Below, one piece after another: positions 7,951 through 16,126 of a DNA stretch of 25,621 bases. Source of the stretch: Rhodocyclaceae bacterium UBA1310 (GTDB lineage Bacteria; Pseudomonadota; Gammaproteobacteria; Burkholderiales; Rhodocyclaceae). Below the pieces are notes generated by a model, which saw only the letters and a list, made by a program, of their open reading frames with translations, searched no databases and was not told where the DNA came from. The position numbers and the translations under genes are program-made. How positions within the stretch are numbered: position 1 is the stretch's first letter; the number at the start of each line of letters is the position of its first letter. The stretch is from the NCBI GenBank assembly GCA_002307175.1, contig DBTS01000019.1, forward strand, positions 1-25,621. Direction: 5' to 3'.

Positions 7951-8604
7951 ATGGATGTTCTAGCGCCCCTGACTGTTCCGCTCTTTGTGGTGACCGGCAT
8001 GCCGATGTCGGCCGGCGATATCCTCGGCTTCATCACCGGCCTGCTCTGCGTGTGGCTCACGGCGCGGGCGAATGTGTGGAATTTCCCCACCGGGATTCTG
8101 AATTCGCTGATCCTCGGGCTGGTCTTCCTGCAGCAGCGGCTGTTTGCTGACGCCTCCCTGCAGATCATCTTCATTGTGCTCTCTGCCATCGGCTGGTGGC
8201 AGTGGCTGGCTGAGCACCACGCCAGCGAATCCTCGCCGGTGTTTGCCAGCTCGCGGCGCGAGCAACTGGTGCTGATCGCCATTGCCACGGTGCTCACCCT
8301 GCTCCTCTGGCAACTCCTGATCCGCCTCAAGGGTGCCTGCCCGCCCATCGATGCGTTGATCATGGCGCTGAGCCTGGGGGCGCAGTGGCAGCTGAACCGC
8401 CGCCAGATTTCAAACTGGGCGTGGTGGATCATTGTGGACGTGATTTCCGTGCCGCTCTACTGGAGCCGTGATCTGCCGCTGATTGCCGCGCTCTACGTGA
8501 TCTTCCTGGCGATCTGCGTGCGCGGCTGGTGCCACTGGCGTGCGCTGCAGCAGACACAGATGCAAACGCTGCCCACGCCACAGACAGCAGGGGGCGCCGC
8601 ATGA
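7951..8604 (+). CDS. pnuC: Nicotinamide riboside transporter PnuC
   Basis: The 217-residue membrane protein has about seven hydrophobic segments and PnuC landmarks: the LGFITGLLCVWLTAR start of the first core helices, NFPTGILNS, AIGWWQWL, and NWAWWIIVDVISVPLY near the end. PnuC takes up nicotinamide riboside by facilitated diffusion, trapped by kinase phosphorylation, which suits the NadR gene immediately downstream. The start chosen is the ATG at 7951; it lacks a clear Shine-Dalgarno, and ATGs at 7999 and 8005 or a GTG upstream are alternatives. The stop overlaps the nadR start by ATGA, implying translational coupling. Confidence 0.88.
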   Translation: MDVLAPLTVPLFVVTGMPMSAGDILGFITGLLCVWLTARANVWNFPTGILNSLILGLVFLQQRLFADASLQIIFIVLSAIGWWQWLAEHHASESSPVFASSRREQLVLIAIATVLTLLLWQLLIRLKGACPPIDALIMALSLGAQWQLNRRQISNWAWWIIVDVISVPLYWSRDLPLIAALYVIFLAICVRGWCHWRALQQTQMQTLPTPQTAGGAA

Positions 8605-9731
8605 GCCGCATTGTGTATGAACATGGGCTGGTGATCGGCAAGTTCTACCCTCCGCATCTGGGCCATGAATATCTGATCCGCACGGCGGCGGCGCATTGCC
8701 GGCATGTGACGGTGGGCGTGCTCGGTGCCAGCGTGGAGAGCATCCCGATGCAGCAGCGCGCCGCATGGCTGCGTGAATCCTTTGCCGATCAGCCGCAGGT
8801 GCGCATCGTCACCGAGCTGGATGATGTGCCCATTGATTATGATTCTCCCGCCATCTGGGAGGCGCACGTGGATGTGATGCGTGCCGCGATTGCGCGGGCC
8901 GACCGTGATTTCGGTGCGCTTGGCCCGGTGGATGCGGTGTTCACGTCCGAACCTTATGGCGCGGAACTGGCGCGGCGCTTCGGTGCCGACAATGTATGCC
9001 TGGACCAGAGCCGCTCGCTCTACCCTGTCTCCGGTACGGCAGTGCGTGCCGACCCGGTGGCGCAGTGGCCAATGCTCTCGCCCGCCGTGCAGGCCGGGCT
9101 GGCGCTGCGCGTGGCCGTGGTGGGGGCGGAATCCACGGGTACCACGACCCTTTCGCGTGATCTCGCAGTTGCCCTGCGCCAGCGCGGTGGCATCTGGCAG
9201 CGCACGGCCTGGGTGGCCGAGTATGGGCGCGAGTACAGTGCCAATCTGCTCGCCCTGGCGCGTGCCCGGGATGCGCAGGCACGTGCGGAGGATATCGCCT
9301 GGAATTCTCAGGATTTTACCATAGTGGCCACCGAGCAGTGCCGCCAGGAAGAATTCGCGGTGCGCCGTGGCAGCCCGATCCTGGTGTGCGATACGGATGC
9401 GCTGGCCACCTGCATCTGGCATGAACGCTACATCGGGGCAGCGAGCCCTGCGGTGGTGGAAATTGCGGCCAGGATGCCGCCACGCGCCCTGTACCTTCTG
9501 ACCAGTGACGCTGGTGTGCCTTTCGAAGATGATGGCCTGCGCGATGGCGAGCATCTGCGCGGCTGGATGAACGGGCGCTTCCGTGAGGTGCTGGCTGCGC
9601 AGGGCGTGCCCTGGCGTGAGCTGAGCGGCTCGCCACAGGAGCGCTGCCGCACTGCCCTGGCGGCCGTTGATGAACTGCTCGCCAAAGCCTGGCAGTTCGC
9701 CCCGCCCCTTGAACAACAACCCACTGCGTGA
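8601..9731 (+). CDS. nadR: NadR-type NMN adenylyltransferase / ribosylnicotinamide kinase
   Basis: The 376-residue protein starts at the ATG overlapping the pnuC stop. Residues 8-165 form the nucleotidyltransferase: GKFYPPHLGH (13-22) gives the HxGH-type motif, and SGTAVRADP (144-152) the second signature. Residues 170-365 form the nicotinamide riboside kinase, with a P-loop at 175-183 and AEYGREYS (206-213). There is no N-terminal helix-turn-helix, so it is a bifunctional enzyme rather than the enterobacterial repressor form. It converts imported nicotinamide riboside to NMN and then NAD. The P-loop reads GAESTGTTT, with Thr181 where the usual Lys would be; I recall the same variant in actinobacterial NadR proteins, so it is probably functional. 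Confidence 0.88.
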   Translation: MSRIVYEHGLVIGKFYPPHLGHEYLIRTAAAHCRHVTVGVLGASVESIPMQQRAAWLRESFADQPQVRIVTELDDVPIDYDSPAIWEAHVDVMRAAIARADRDFGALGPVDAVFTSEPYGAELARRFGADNVCLDQSRSLYPVSGTAVRADPVAQWPMLSPAVQAGLALRVAVVGAESTGTTTLSRDLAVALRQRGGIWQRTAWVAEYGREYSANLLALARARDAQARAEDIAWNSQDFTIVATEQCRQEEFAVRRGSPILVCDTDALATCIWHERYIGAASPAVVEIAARMPPRALYLLTSDAGVPFEDDGLRDGEHLRGWMNGRFREVLAAQGVPWRELSGSPQERCRTALAAVDELLAKAWQFAPPLEQQPTA

Positions 9732-9744
9732 CGGAGTCTTTTGG

Positions 9745-11328
9745 ATGTCGCCCCTGAACATTTTCCAGCGCCTGTCGAAATCGCCGACCAATCCCAAGCC
9801 CGTGGCGCGTGCCCGCCAGTTTGATGTGGCGGATCTCTACAATGGGCCGCTGCAGACCGGCGAGGCGGGCACGGGTGAAGCCGTGGCGCTCGACGAAAAG
9901 CTGCGGCAGGCTTATTTCTGGATCGTGAACACGGCGATCATCAGCCCGCACTACGATATCGAATACAACGATGGCCCGGCGCAACGCTATCAGGTGGGTG
10001 ACAGCAAACGTGCCCTGACACTGCCTTCGGCGCAGAGTTATTCGAGTTTCGTGCTGCTGCCCCTGCTGACCTTTGCGACGCGGCGCAAGTGCCTCTTCGT
10101 GGGCGGGCCGGGGCGCGGCAAGACGGCCAGCGCGATTCTCATGGGCGTGCTCGCCGGATATTCGATCAAGGAAGTGCGCCGTGCCATGCAGCACGGCCAC
10201 CCGCAGATGACGATTGCCGACCTGTTGGGTAATCCGCTGCCGGCAGACCTTGTTGGTGCGCAGAGCATGGATGACATTCGCATCGCGTGGCGCAACTGGC
10301 TGGGCATGCGGGTGAAGATCGTGGATGAATACAACCGCATCCCCACGCGCACGCAGAGCGCACTGCTGACCGTGATGGGCGACAACTACGCGGAAGTGCT
10401 CAACCATGTGTTCGAATGCCCGGAATCGGCGTGGTATCTCACCGCCAACGATGATCGCGGCGGTGGCACCTATGCCGTGGTGGAGGCGCTGCGCGACCGT
10501 ATCGACGTGGTGGTGCAGGCGCTGGCCTTCAATCCGCGCTTCCTGGATGATCTGCTGATGCGCATCGAGGAGAACCTGCGCCCCGAGGAATGCGTGCCGC
10601 CGGAGATCATCTTCAGCGAGCAGGAAGTCGACCGCATGGTCGAGGAGATCCGCGCCATCGCGGTGCCGCAGGAAGTGCGCCGGCGCATCGAATTCTTCAC
10701 CAGCCAGTTCGAACTCTTCGAGACGGCAGGCGCGCAGTTCGAATACCTCACCAAGGATACCGCCCGCCTGGCCGGCGTGGAGTGGCATGAACTCGTGGCT
10801 GCCGACAATGGCCGCGACCGCCTCAAGGATATCGGCTGCCAGACGCTCAACGGCGTCTCGGTGCGCAACCTCATGACGATCCTGCTGTACGCCAAGGCGC
10901 TGGCGTATTTTCGTGGCAATACCGAGGTGGAACTCGAAGACCTGCGCCAGACCCTGCCCTTCGTGCTGCACGACAAACTCCAGCCTGATCTCGATGCGCC
11001 CTTCTTCAGTTTGCCGGAGAACGTGCCCTTCCGCGCCGACCGGGTGAGCTGGCTGCGCCACCTCTTCGATCTGGCCTGTGACGAATACGACAGGCTCAAC
11101 CTGGATCGCGAAGACCCGTTGGCCGACCTTGAAGCGGATTTCGCCAGGGGCCTGGATGGCCTCTCGGAGCGCGACACGCGAACCCGGCTGGCGAATATCG
11201 AACGCCTGATCGCCGAGCGTGTGAAGGGCCGCAAGCTCTACGGGCATCTCTATGACGACCTGCTCAAGCTCAAATATCTGCACCAGCGCTACACCAACTA
11301 TCTGCATTGGATACGGGCCCAGGCATGA
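9745..11328 (+). CDS. MoxR-type AAA+ ATPase
   Basis: The start is the ATG at 9745, with CGGAG upstream, 13 bp after nadR; a longer frame from 9667 overlaps nadR and was rejected. The product has 527 residues. The AAA+ core spans about 95-330: Walker A GGPGRGKT (120-127, Lys126), Walker B IVDEYNR (192-198), a sensor-1-like TANDD (233-237), and an arginine-finger-like EALRDRIDVVV. The Asp-Glu-Tyr-Asn-Arg form and the partner vWA gene are typical of MoxR proteins, which remodel or activate targets with a vWA adaptor. The 200-residue C-terminal region is helical and acidic. Its stop overlaps the start of the next gene by ATGA. Confidence 0.88.
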   Translation: MSPLNIFQRLSKSPTNPKPVARARQFDVADLYNGPLQTGEAGTGEAVALDEKLRQAYFWIVNTAIISPHYDIEYNDGPAQRYQVGDSKRALTLPSAQSYSSFVLLPLLTFATRRKCLFVGGPGRGKTASAILMGVLAGYSIKEVRRAMQHGHPQMTIADLLGNPLPADLVGAQSMDDIRIAWRNWLGMRVKIVDEYNRIPTRTQSALLTVMGDNYAEVLNHVFECPESAWYLTANDDRGGGTYAVVEALRDRIDVVVQALAFNPRFLDDLLMRIEENLRPEECVPPEIIFSEQEVDRMVEEIRAIAVPQEVRRRIEFFTSQFELFETAGAQFEYLTKDTARLAGVEWHELVAADNGRDRLKDIGCQTLNGVSVRNLMTILLYAKALAYFRGNTEVELEDLRQTLPFVLHDKLQPDLDAPFFSLPENVPFRADRVSWLRHLFDLACDEYDRLNLDREDPLADLEADFARGLDGLSERDTRTRLANIERLIAERVKGRKLYGHLYDDLLKLKYLHQRYTNYLHWIRAQA

Positions 11329-12332
11329 GTGGCCAGCCTCTCTCCACCACGCTCTCCAGTGCGCTCGCGCGTGCCCTGCAGGCCGGGCGCGGGCAGTTCA
11401 ACGCCCGCGTGGCCGAAGCCTGTCGCAGCCAGCCCGGCTTCGATACGGCAGCGGTGGACGCTTTGCTTTGTGGCCCGCTGGATCAGTTGGCCATCCGGGC
11501 CGCTGCGGTGGATGCCGAGCGCGCCAACAGCATGCTGCTTGCGGCCTTTGATGTGGGCCTCACGCTGATTTTGCGCGGCAAGGCCGAGCTGCCGCTGGTG
11601 CAGGCACTGTGGGCCAATGTGCTGCCCGCCTGCCTGCCACTCGCACTGCGCCAACCACGCGACACGCTGGGGAATCTCTTCAACGCGGCGCTCTATCTGC
11701 AGAGCGTGGCGGGCGCCAGAACCGTGCAATGGGCGCAGGAGATGGCGAGCCTGGGCGGGCACTGTGCAAACCTCGCCACGCTGCGCGGGCTGGGCCAGAT
11801 TCTCGCCTGGCGTGCTGGTGTGGCGCATTTCCGCAGCGGCGCGTTGCAGGTGGCACACAGCCTGCCGCTGGAACTCGCGCACGCAGCCCTCGCCGCAGCG
11901 CCGGGGCTGGATATCGCAACGGTGCTTGATCGGCTTGCCAGCGGGCCGTGGTTCGACCCGGCCCGCCCAGCAGCGCGTGGCCTGCGCGTGGTGCATGAGG
12001 TGGGCGGCTTCAGCGGTTTTGGCGGGCCGTTTGCACAGCCACCGGAAGTGCGGGCGCTGGCCGATGGCTTTGTGCTGCGATGTGCGGATCGCCACTGGTA
12101 TCTGTGTGCCGATGCCTTCGGCGCGGTGCTGCATGCCGGCTCTGCCGAGGAGTTTGCGGCAGGCTCGGCAGAGGCCGGTGCGCTGACTTTTCGCGGAGGT
12201 GAAATCTGCCTTGGGGATGCGCGCTGCGCCCTTGATCTGCCCGCCGAGGGCCTGCAACTGGTGTGCGGGCCCAATACGGCGGCGGCATGCTCGCCGCATT
12301 CCCATTTCATCCGCCTGCTGGCACTGGCATGA
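11325..12332 (+). CDS. Uncharacterised protein of the MoxR-vWA operon, possible bpX-like component
   Basis: The start overlaps the ATPase stop (ATGA), giving 335 residues. The first 210 residues are Ala- and Leu-rich and look helical. The last 125 are strand-rich, with GGFSGFGGPF, PPEVRALADGF, the Trp/Tyr-rich HWYLCADAFGAVLHAG, and several Gly-turn segments. This C-terminal pattern recalls the bpX proteins of MoxR-vWA-beta-propeller ternary systems, and the position between ATPase and vWA genes is the right one, but I cannot prove a propeller. No catalytic motif is visible. It overlaps the vWA gene by ATGA. Confidence 0.7.
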   Translation: MSGQPLSTTLSSALARALQAGRGQFNARVAEACRSQPGFDTAAVDALLCGPLDQLAIRAAAVDAERANSMLLAAFDVGLTLILRGKAELPLVQALWANVLPACLPLALRQPRDTLGNLFNAALYLQSVAGARTVQWAQEMASLGGHCANLATLRGLGQILAWRAGVAHFRSGALQVAHSLPLELAHAALAAAPGLDIATVLDRLASGPWFDPARPAARGLRVVHEVGGFSGFGGPFAQPPEVRALADGFVLRCADRHWYLCADAFGAVLHAGSAEEFAAGSAEAGALTFRGGEICLGDARCALDLPAEGLQLVCGPNTAAACSPHSHFIRLLALA

Positions 12333-14182
12333 CGACACACGCGCAGGAATCTCCGCCCGCCCTGTTCTCCCTGCTGGAGCGCTGGCAGGGCGCATGGCCC
12401 GCCGCGCTGGCGATCTGGAGCCGCTACACGCGACTGCAGCCTGCCATGCTCTGCGCCACGCTGGAAGCCGCACGTGCCGAGGGGCTGGAAGGCAGCTTCG
12501 CGATGATCCGGTTTGTTGATCAGCGTGTGGTGATTGATCTGCAGAGCGTGGACCGGCTTGGCCTGCAGGATTATGCTGTAGAGATTCTGGCACACGAGAT
12601 CGGCCATCATGTACTTGCCCCGGCAAACGCTACCGACAATCTGCGCCTGCTGGCACGCATGCGCCAGGCACTGCCCACGCTGACCCAGCACGCGCCGATG
12701 CTGGCGAACCTGTATACCGATCTGCTCATCAACGACCGCCTGCAGCGCCAATCCGGCCTGCGGCTGGCAGATATCTACCGCAAGCTCGCACAGGGCAGCG
12801 AGAGCCAGAAGAAAGTGGCTGCCGACAAGCCCGCCGCCACAGGCGTGTGGCCCGTGTACATGCGCATCTACGAGCAGCTCTGGCAATTGCCGGCCGGCAG
12901 CCTGACGAACGAGGCGCTGGATGCGCGGGCTGAAACGGATGCGTGGCTGGGCGCCCGCCTGATCCGCGTGTACGCGCGCGACTGGCTCGATGGCGCGGGG
13001 CGTTTCGCGGCGCTGATGCTGCCGTATATTGTGGCCGACGATGAGGCCTACAGGCGCCAGTTGCGCTGGCTGCACGACACCGCCACGGCGGGGCGAGACT
13101 GTGTGGTGGCAGGCATTGGCGAAATCGAGGCGGGCGAACTCGAAGGCGCCATCCACCCGGCTGAAGACCCGCTGATTACCGGCGAAGACGGGCTGCAACG
13201 TGTGCCCGTGAAGCGTGTGCTGAGCGCACCGGACGAAGCCCAGGCGCCTGCCGACAAGGTGGCCGGGCAGGCCCGCGAGCCTTTCGAGTACGGCGAGATT
13301 TTGCGTGCCTCGGGGGTGGAGCTGAGCGAGCATGAAATCGCCATCCGCTATTATCAGGAACGTGCCCTGCCCCATCTGATCCCGTACCCGCGCAAGAAGG
13401 CGCCCTCGGGCAGCGAGCCGCTCCCGGAAGGGCTGGAAGCCTGGGATTGTGGCGATCCGCTCGACGAGCTGGACTGGCTGCAAAGCGTACTGCAATCGCC
13501 GCAGGTGATTCCCGGCATGACGACGGTGAAACGCCTGTATGGCGAACAGCCCGGCGAGATGCCCGTGCTGCAGCCGATCGACCTCGATATTTACGTGGAT
13601 AGCTCCGGCTCGATGCCGGACCCGCGCCGGCAAACCTCCTGGCTCACCCTGGCCGGCGCGATCATTGCACTCTCCGCGCTGCGGGCTGGCGCACAGGTGC
13701 AGGTCACGCTATGGAGTGGCAAGCATGAGGTGCGGCAAACGCCGGGCTTCATCCGCCAGCCGCAGCAGATTCTCGGCGTGCTGACAGATTTCTTCGGTGG
13801 TGGCACCGCCTTCCCGATTCATTGCCTGCGCGAAACCTATGCCGATGCCAGGGGGCGCGAACGGCCCACCCACATCCTGATGATTTCGGATGATGGCATC
13901 GACACCATGTTCAACGATGATGAACGCGGCAACTCCGGCTGGGATATCGCTGCGCGTGCCCTGCAGCGGGCTGGTGCAGGTGGCACGCTGGCGCTGAACC
14001 TGCCCGATGAGAGCAACGGGTATTATGCTGATTCACTTAAGACGATACGGCGCGCAGTGACAACCCAGGGCTGGGCGCTGCATCGCATCACCGACTGGGA
14101 GCAGCTCATGGCTTTTGCCCGCGACTTCAGCCGCCGCCACCGGGATGGGCAGATTGCATCGACACCGAAGAGGTCTCACTGA
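12329..14182 (+). CDS. vWA-domain protein with N-terminal HEIGH metallopeptidase-like motif
   Basis: The 617-residue protein starts at the ATG overlapping the previous stop. The N-terminal part contains VEILAHEIGHHVL with the zincin motif His89-Glu90-x-x-His93; NLYTDLLIND (127-136) is a candidate site for the third metal ligand. The C-terminal vWA domain (about 418-600) has a complete MIDAS start, Asp424-Ser-Ser-Gly-Ser428, followed by Thr493 in GGGTAFP and an ISDDGID segment. This resembles the predicted peptidase plus vWA-like architecture (DUF2201-type). Partnership with the MoxR ATPase is expected from the overlapping genes. Whether the zincin motif is catalytic or structural is unknown. 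Confidence 0.85.
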   Translation: MTTHAQESPPALFSLLERWQGAWPAALAIWSRYTRLQPAMLCATLEAARAEGLEGSFAMIRFVDQRVVIDLQSVDRLGLQDYAVEILAHEIGHHVLAPANATDNLRLLARMRQALPTLTQHAPMLANLYTDLLINDRLQRQSGLRLADIYRKLAQGSESQKKVAADKPAATGVWPVYMRIYEQLWQLPAGSLTNEALDARAETDAWLGARLIRVYARDWLDGAGRFAALMLPYIVADDEAYRRQLRWLHDTATAGRDCVVAGIGEIEAGELEGAIHPAEDPLITGEDGLQRVPVKRVLSAPDEAQAPADKVAGQAREPFEYGEILRASGVELSEHEIAIRYYQERALPHLIPYPRKKAPSGSEPLPEGLEAWDCGDPLDELDWLQSVLQSPQVIPGMTTVKRLYGEQPGEMPVLQPIDLDIYVDSSGSMPDPRRQTSWLTLAGAIIALSALRAGAQVQVTLWSGKHEVRQTPGFIRQPQQILGVLTDFFGGGTAFPIHCLRETYADARGRERPTHILMISDDGIDTMFNDDERGNSGWDIAARALQRAGAGGTLALNLPDESNGYYADSLKTIRRAVTTQGWALHRITDWEQLMAFARDFSRRHRDGQIASTPKRSH

Positions 14183-14757
14183 TGAATGTACCGGCTCCTG
14201 CCCTGGAAACCCTGCTGCGCCGGCTTGCCGACACCCCGCGTGATTTTCTCGATGCGCCGCGCCTTGGCAAGGCTGGCAGCGTGCATGTGGATGCGCTGGT
14301 GTTCGACCTGAGCCATGCGATTGGCGAGGCCTGCACGCACGCCGAGCTGGCGGATTTTTCCGCCAGACCGGAGGATGCCAACTGGCTCACGCTGGCAGCC
14401 ATCGGTTGCTGGCTGCTGGCGGACGAATCCCTGCGTGGCCATCTGCACAAGGCCGCGCTGCTCACCTGCACCACCCGGACGCTGCGCGAGCTGGCCGGCG
14501 AATACGCTGCCGAGCGCTATATCCTCGACCCTGAGCGGCGCGAAGAGATGGTGCGCATCGTGCTGGCAGATCTGCAACTGCGCCCGGCTGGCGAAACCGA
14601 AGCCCAGGCGCAGGATCGCCTGCAGGCCCTGAGCAGCGTGGAGCGGCGGCGCATCATCCGCGAAGCGCGGGAGGCGGAAAAACGCGCCCGCGAAATCCGC
14701 GAGGCACTGATCAAGAAAGCTGCCGCCGAGGCGGCGGACAAATACACCCGCGAGTGA
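14182..14757 (+). CDS. Small helical protein of unknown function in the MoxR-vWA operon
   Basis: The start shares one base with the vWA stop (TGATG), giving 191 residues. No family is recognised. The first 110 residues are a mixed, mostly helical domain (FLDAPRLG, WLTLAAIGCWLLADESL). The last 60 are strongly charged with Ala, Glu, Arg and Lys, a likely long single helix or coiled coil ending at KYTRE. There is no signal peptide or membrane segment. Tight coupling to the vWA gene suggests a partner or adaptor of that machine. Confidence 0.65.
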   Translation: MNVPAPALETLLRRLADTPRDFLDAPRLGKAGSVHVDALVFDLSHAIGEACTHAELADFSARPEDANWLTLAAIGCWLLADESLRGHLHKAALLTCTTRTLRELAGEYAAERYILDPERREEMVRIVLADLQLRPAGETEAQAQDRLQALSSVERRRIIREAREAEKRAREIREALIKKAAAEAADKYTRE

Positions 14758-14767
14758 GGGAGACCGC

Positions 14768-16126
14768 ATGAGCCGCGATGGCATCCGCCCCGATCTGCGC
14801 CACTTCCCGCTGCTCGGCGAAGCTGGCCGCGCCATGCTTGATCGGCTGTGCAATCACCCCGCTGCGCCGATCTTTCGCAACCGCAGCGGCAACCGCCTGA
14901 TCGCGGAAGATCTGCCGCTGGTGCAGGCACATGCCACCGAGGTACTGAGCGCCCGCCTGGGTTGGGATAGCTCTGATGGCCTGCCTGACTGGCTGCAGGA
15001 TTTTGTGCGGGAGGCATATCAGCGGGTGCCCGGCTATCGTGCACGTGGGGTTTTGCCAGAACTCTCCTGGGACAGCTTTGCGGACATTCCGACAATCTCC
15101 CGGGCTGATCTTTCGCGGGATATCACACGCTTCGTGCCGGATGATCTGCCTCTGGATCGCCTGATCGAATATTCCACCAGCGCCACCACCGGCCACCCGC
15201 TCAAGCTGCCTTCGCACCCGCGTGTGTCGGCAGGCTATCTGGCATTCCACCGGCGTGCGCTGGCCCAGTTCGGCATCGAACTGCAGGCCGGGCGTGGCGA
15301 GGTCAGCGTGGTGCTGGCAGGTTTCCAGCGGCGCTGCTTCACCTATGTGTCGGTGAATCCGCTGCTGGATGAGGCCGGGCTGGTGAAACTCAATCTGCAT
15401 CCGGCAGACTGGCACGATCCGGACGACCGCGCCCGCTATCTCGATGCACTCGCGCCCGAACTGATTACGGGTGATCCGCTCTCGCTCTCGGCACTGGCGC
15501 AATTGCCGTTTCAACACTCGCCGCGTGCGCTGCTCTCCACATCGATGGCGCTGGGCGATGGTCTGCGCAGGCAGCTTGAGGCGCGCTTCGCCTGCCCGGT
15601 GCTGGATATTTATTCCATGAACGAGATCGGCCCGATTGCGGTGTTTGTGCCGCGCCTGGGCGGGCATCTGCTGCTGCAGAACCACCTGTATGTAGAAACC
15701 CTGCTCCCGGATGGTAGCCCCGCCGCTCCCGGCGAACGCGGCGAGATCACGCTCTCGGGCGGCTTCAATTTCTGCCTGCCGCTGCTGCGCTACCGCACCG
15801 GAGACTGGGCAGAACGGGTGATGACGGATGCCGGCCCGCTGCTGCGCGATTTCGCGGGCCGCCCGCCCGTGCGCTTCAAAACGCTAGATGGGCAATGGCT
15901 TAACAATGTGGATGTGACGCATTGCCTGGCGGCCTTCGCCATGCCGCAGTACACCCTGCACCAGCACGCCGACCTCCGCTTGCGCCTGCGCACAGCCACG
16001 CTCGAACTGGCACCGGCCCTGGTGGACGCGCTACGCGGGCTGTTTGGTGCAAGGGCACAGATCACCATCGAGCCACTGCACAGCGAAGGCAAGGTGATCC
16101 AGTACACCAGCGATCTGTTAGTTTGA
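14768..16126 (+). CDS. PaaK/CapK-like adenylate-forming enzyme
   Basis: The start is an ATG behind GAGGGAG, 10 bp after the previous gene; the product has 452 residues. The phosphate-binding loop is YSTSATTGHP (135-144), where most relatives have Gly in place of Ala139. The adenine/metal motif is YSMNEIG (282-288), and the hinge-region motif is RYRTGD (341-346). Lys442 in SEGKVIQY lies near the C-terminus, where the catalytic Lys of the family is found. It should activate a carboxylic acid as an acyl-adenylate and perhaps transfer it to CoA or another acceptor. The substrate is unknown. It closes the coupled gene run; the following mos genes are separated by 336 bp. Confidence 0.82.
   Translation: MSRDGIRPDLRHFPLLGEAGRAMLDRLCNHPAAPIFRNRSGNRLIAEDLPLVQAHATEVLSARLGWDSSDGLPDWLQDFVREAYQRVPGYRARGVLPELSWDSFADIPTISRADLSRDITRFVPDDLPLDRLIEYSTSATTGHPLKLPSHPRVSAGYLAFHRRALAQFGIELQAGRGEVSVVLAGFQRRCFTYVSVNPLLDEAGLVKLNLHPADWHDPDDRARYLDALAPELITGDPLSLSALAQLPFQHSPRALLSTSMALGDGLRRQLEARFACPVLDIYSMNEIGPIAVFVPRLGGHLLLQNHLYVETLLPDGSPAAPGERGEITLSGGFNFCLPLLRYRTGDWAERVMTDAGPLLRDFAGRPPVRFKTLDGQWLNNVDVTHCLAAFAMPQYTLHQHADLRLRLRTATLELAPALVDALRGLFGARAQITIEPLHSEGKVIQYTSDLLV

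Noticed and set aside
9316..11307. 663-codon minus-strand frame opposite nadR and the MoxR ATPase gene
   Set aside because: It is a shadow produced by GC-rich codon bias; the plus strand has all Walker and sensor motifs and coupled starts.
11693..13633. 646-codon minus-strand frame opposite the orphan and vWA genes
   Set aside because: The plus strand carries the MIDAS and HEIGH motifs; the reverse frame is Arg/His-rich and has no recognisable domain.
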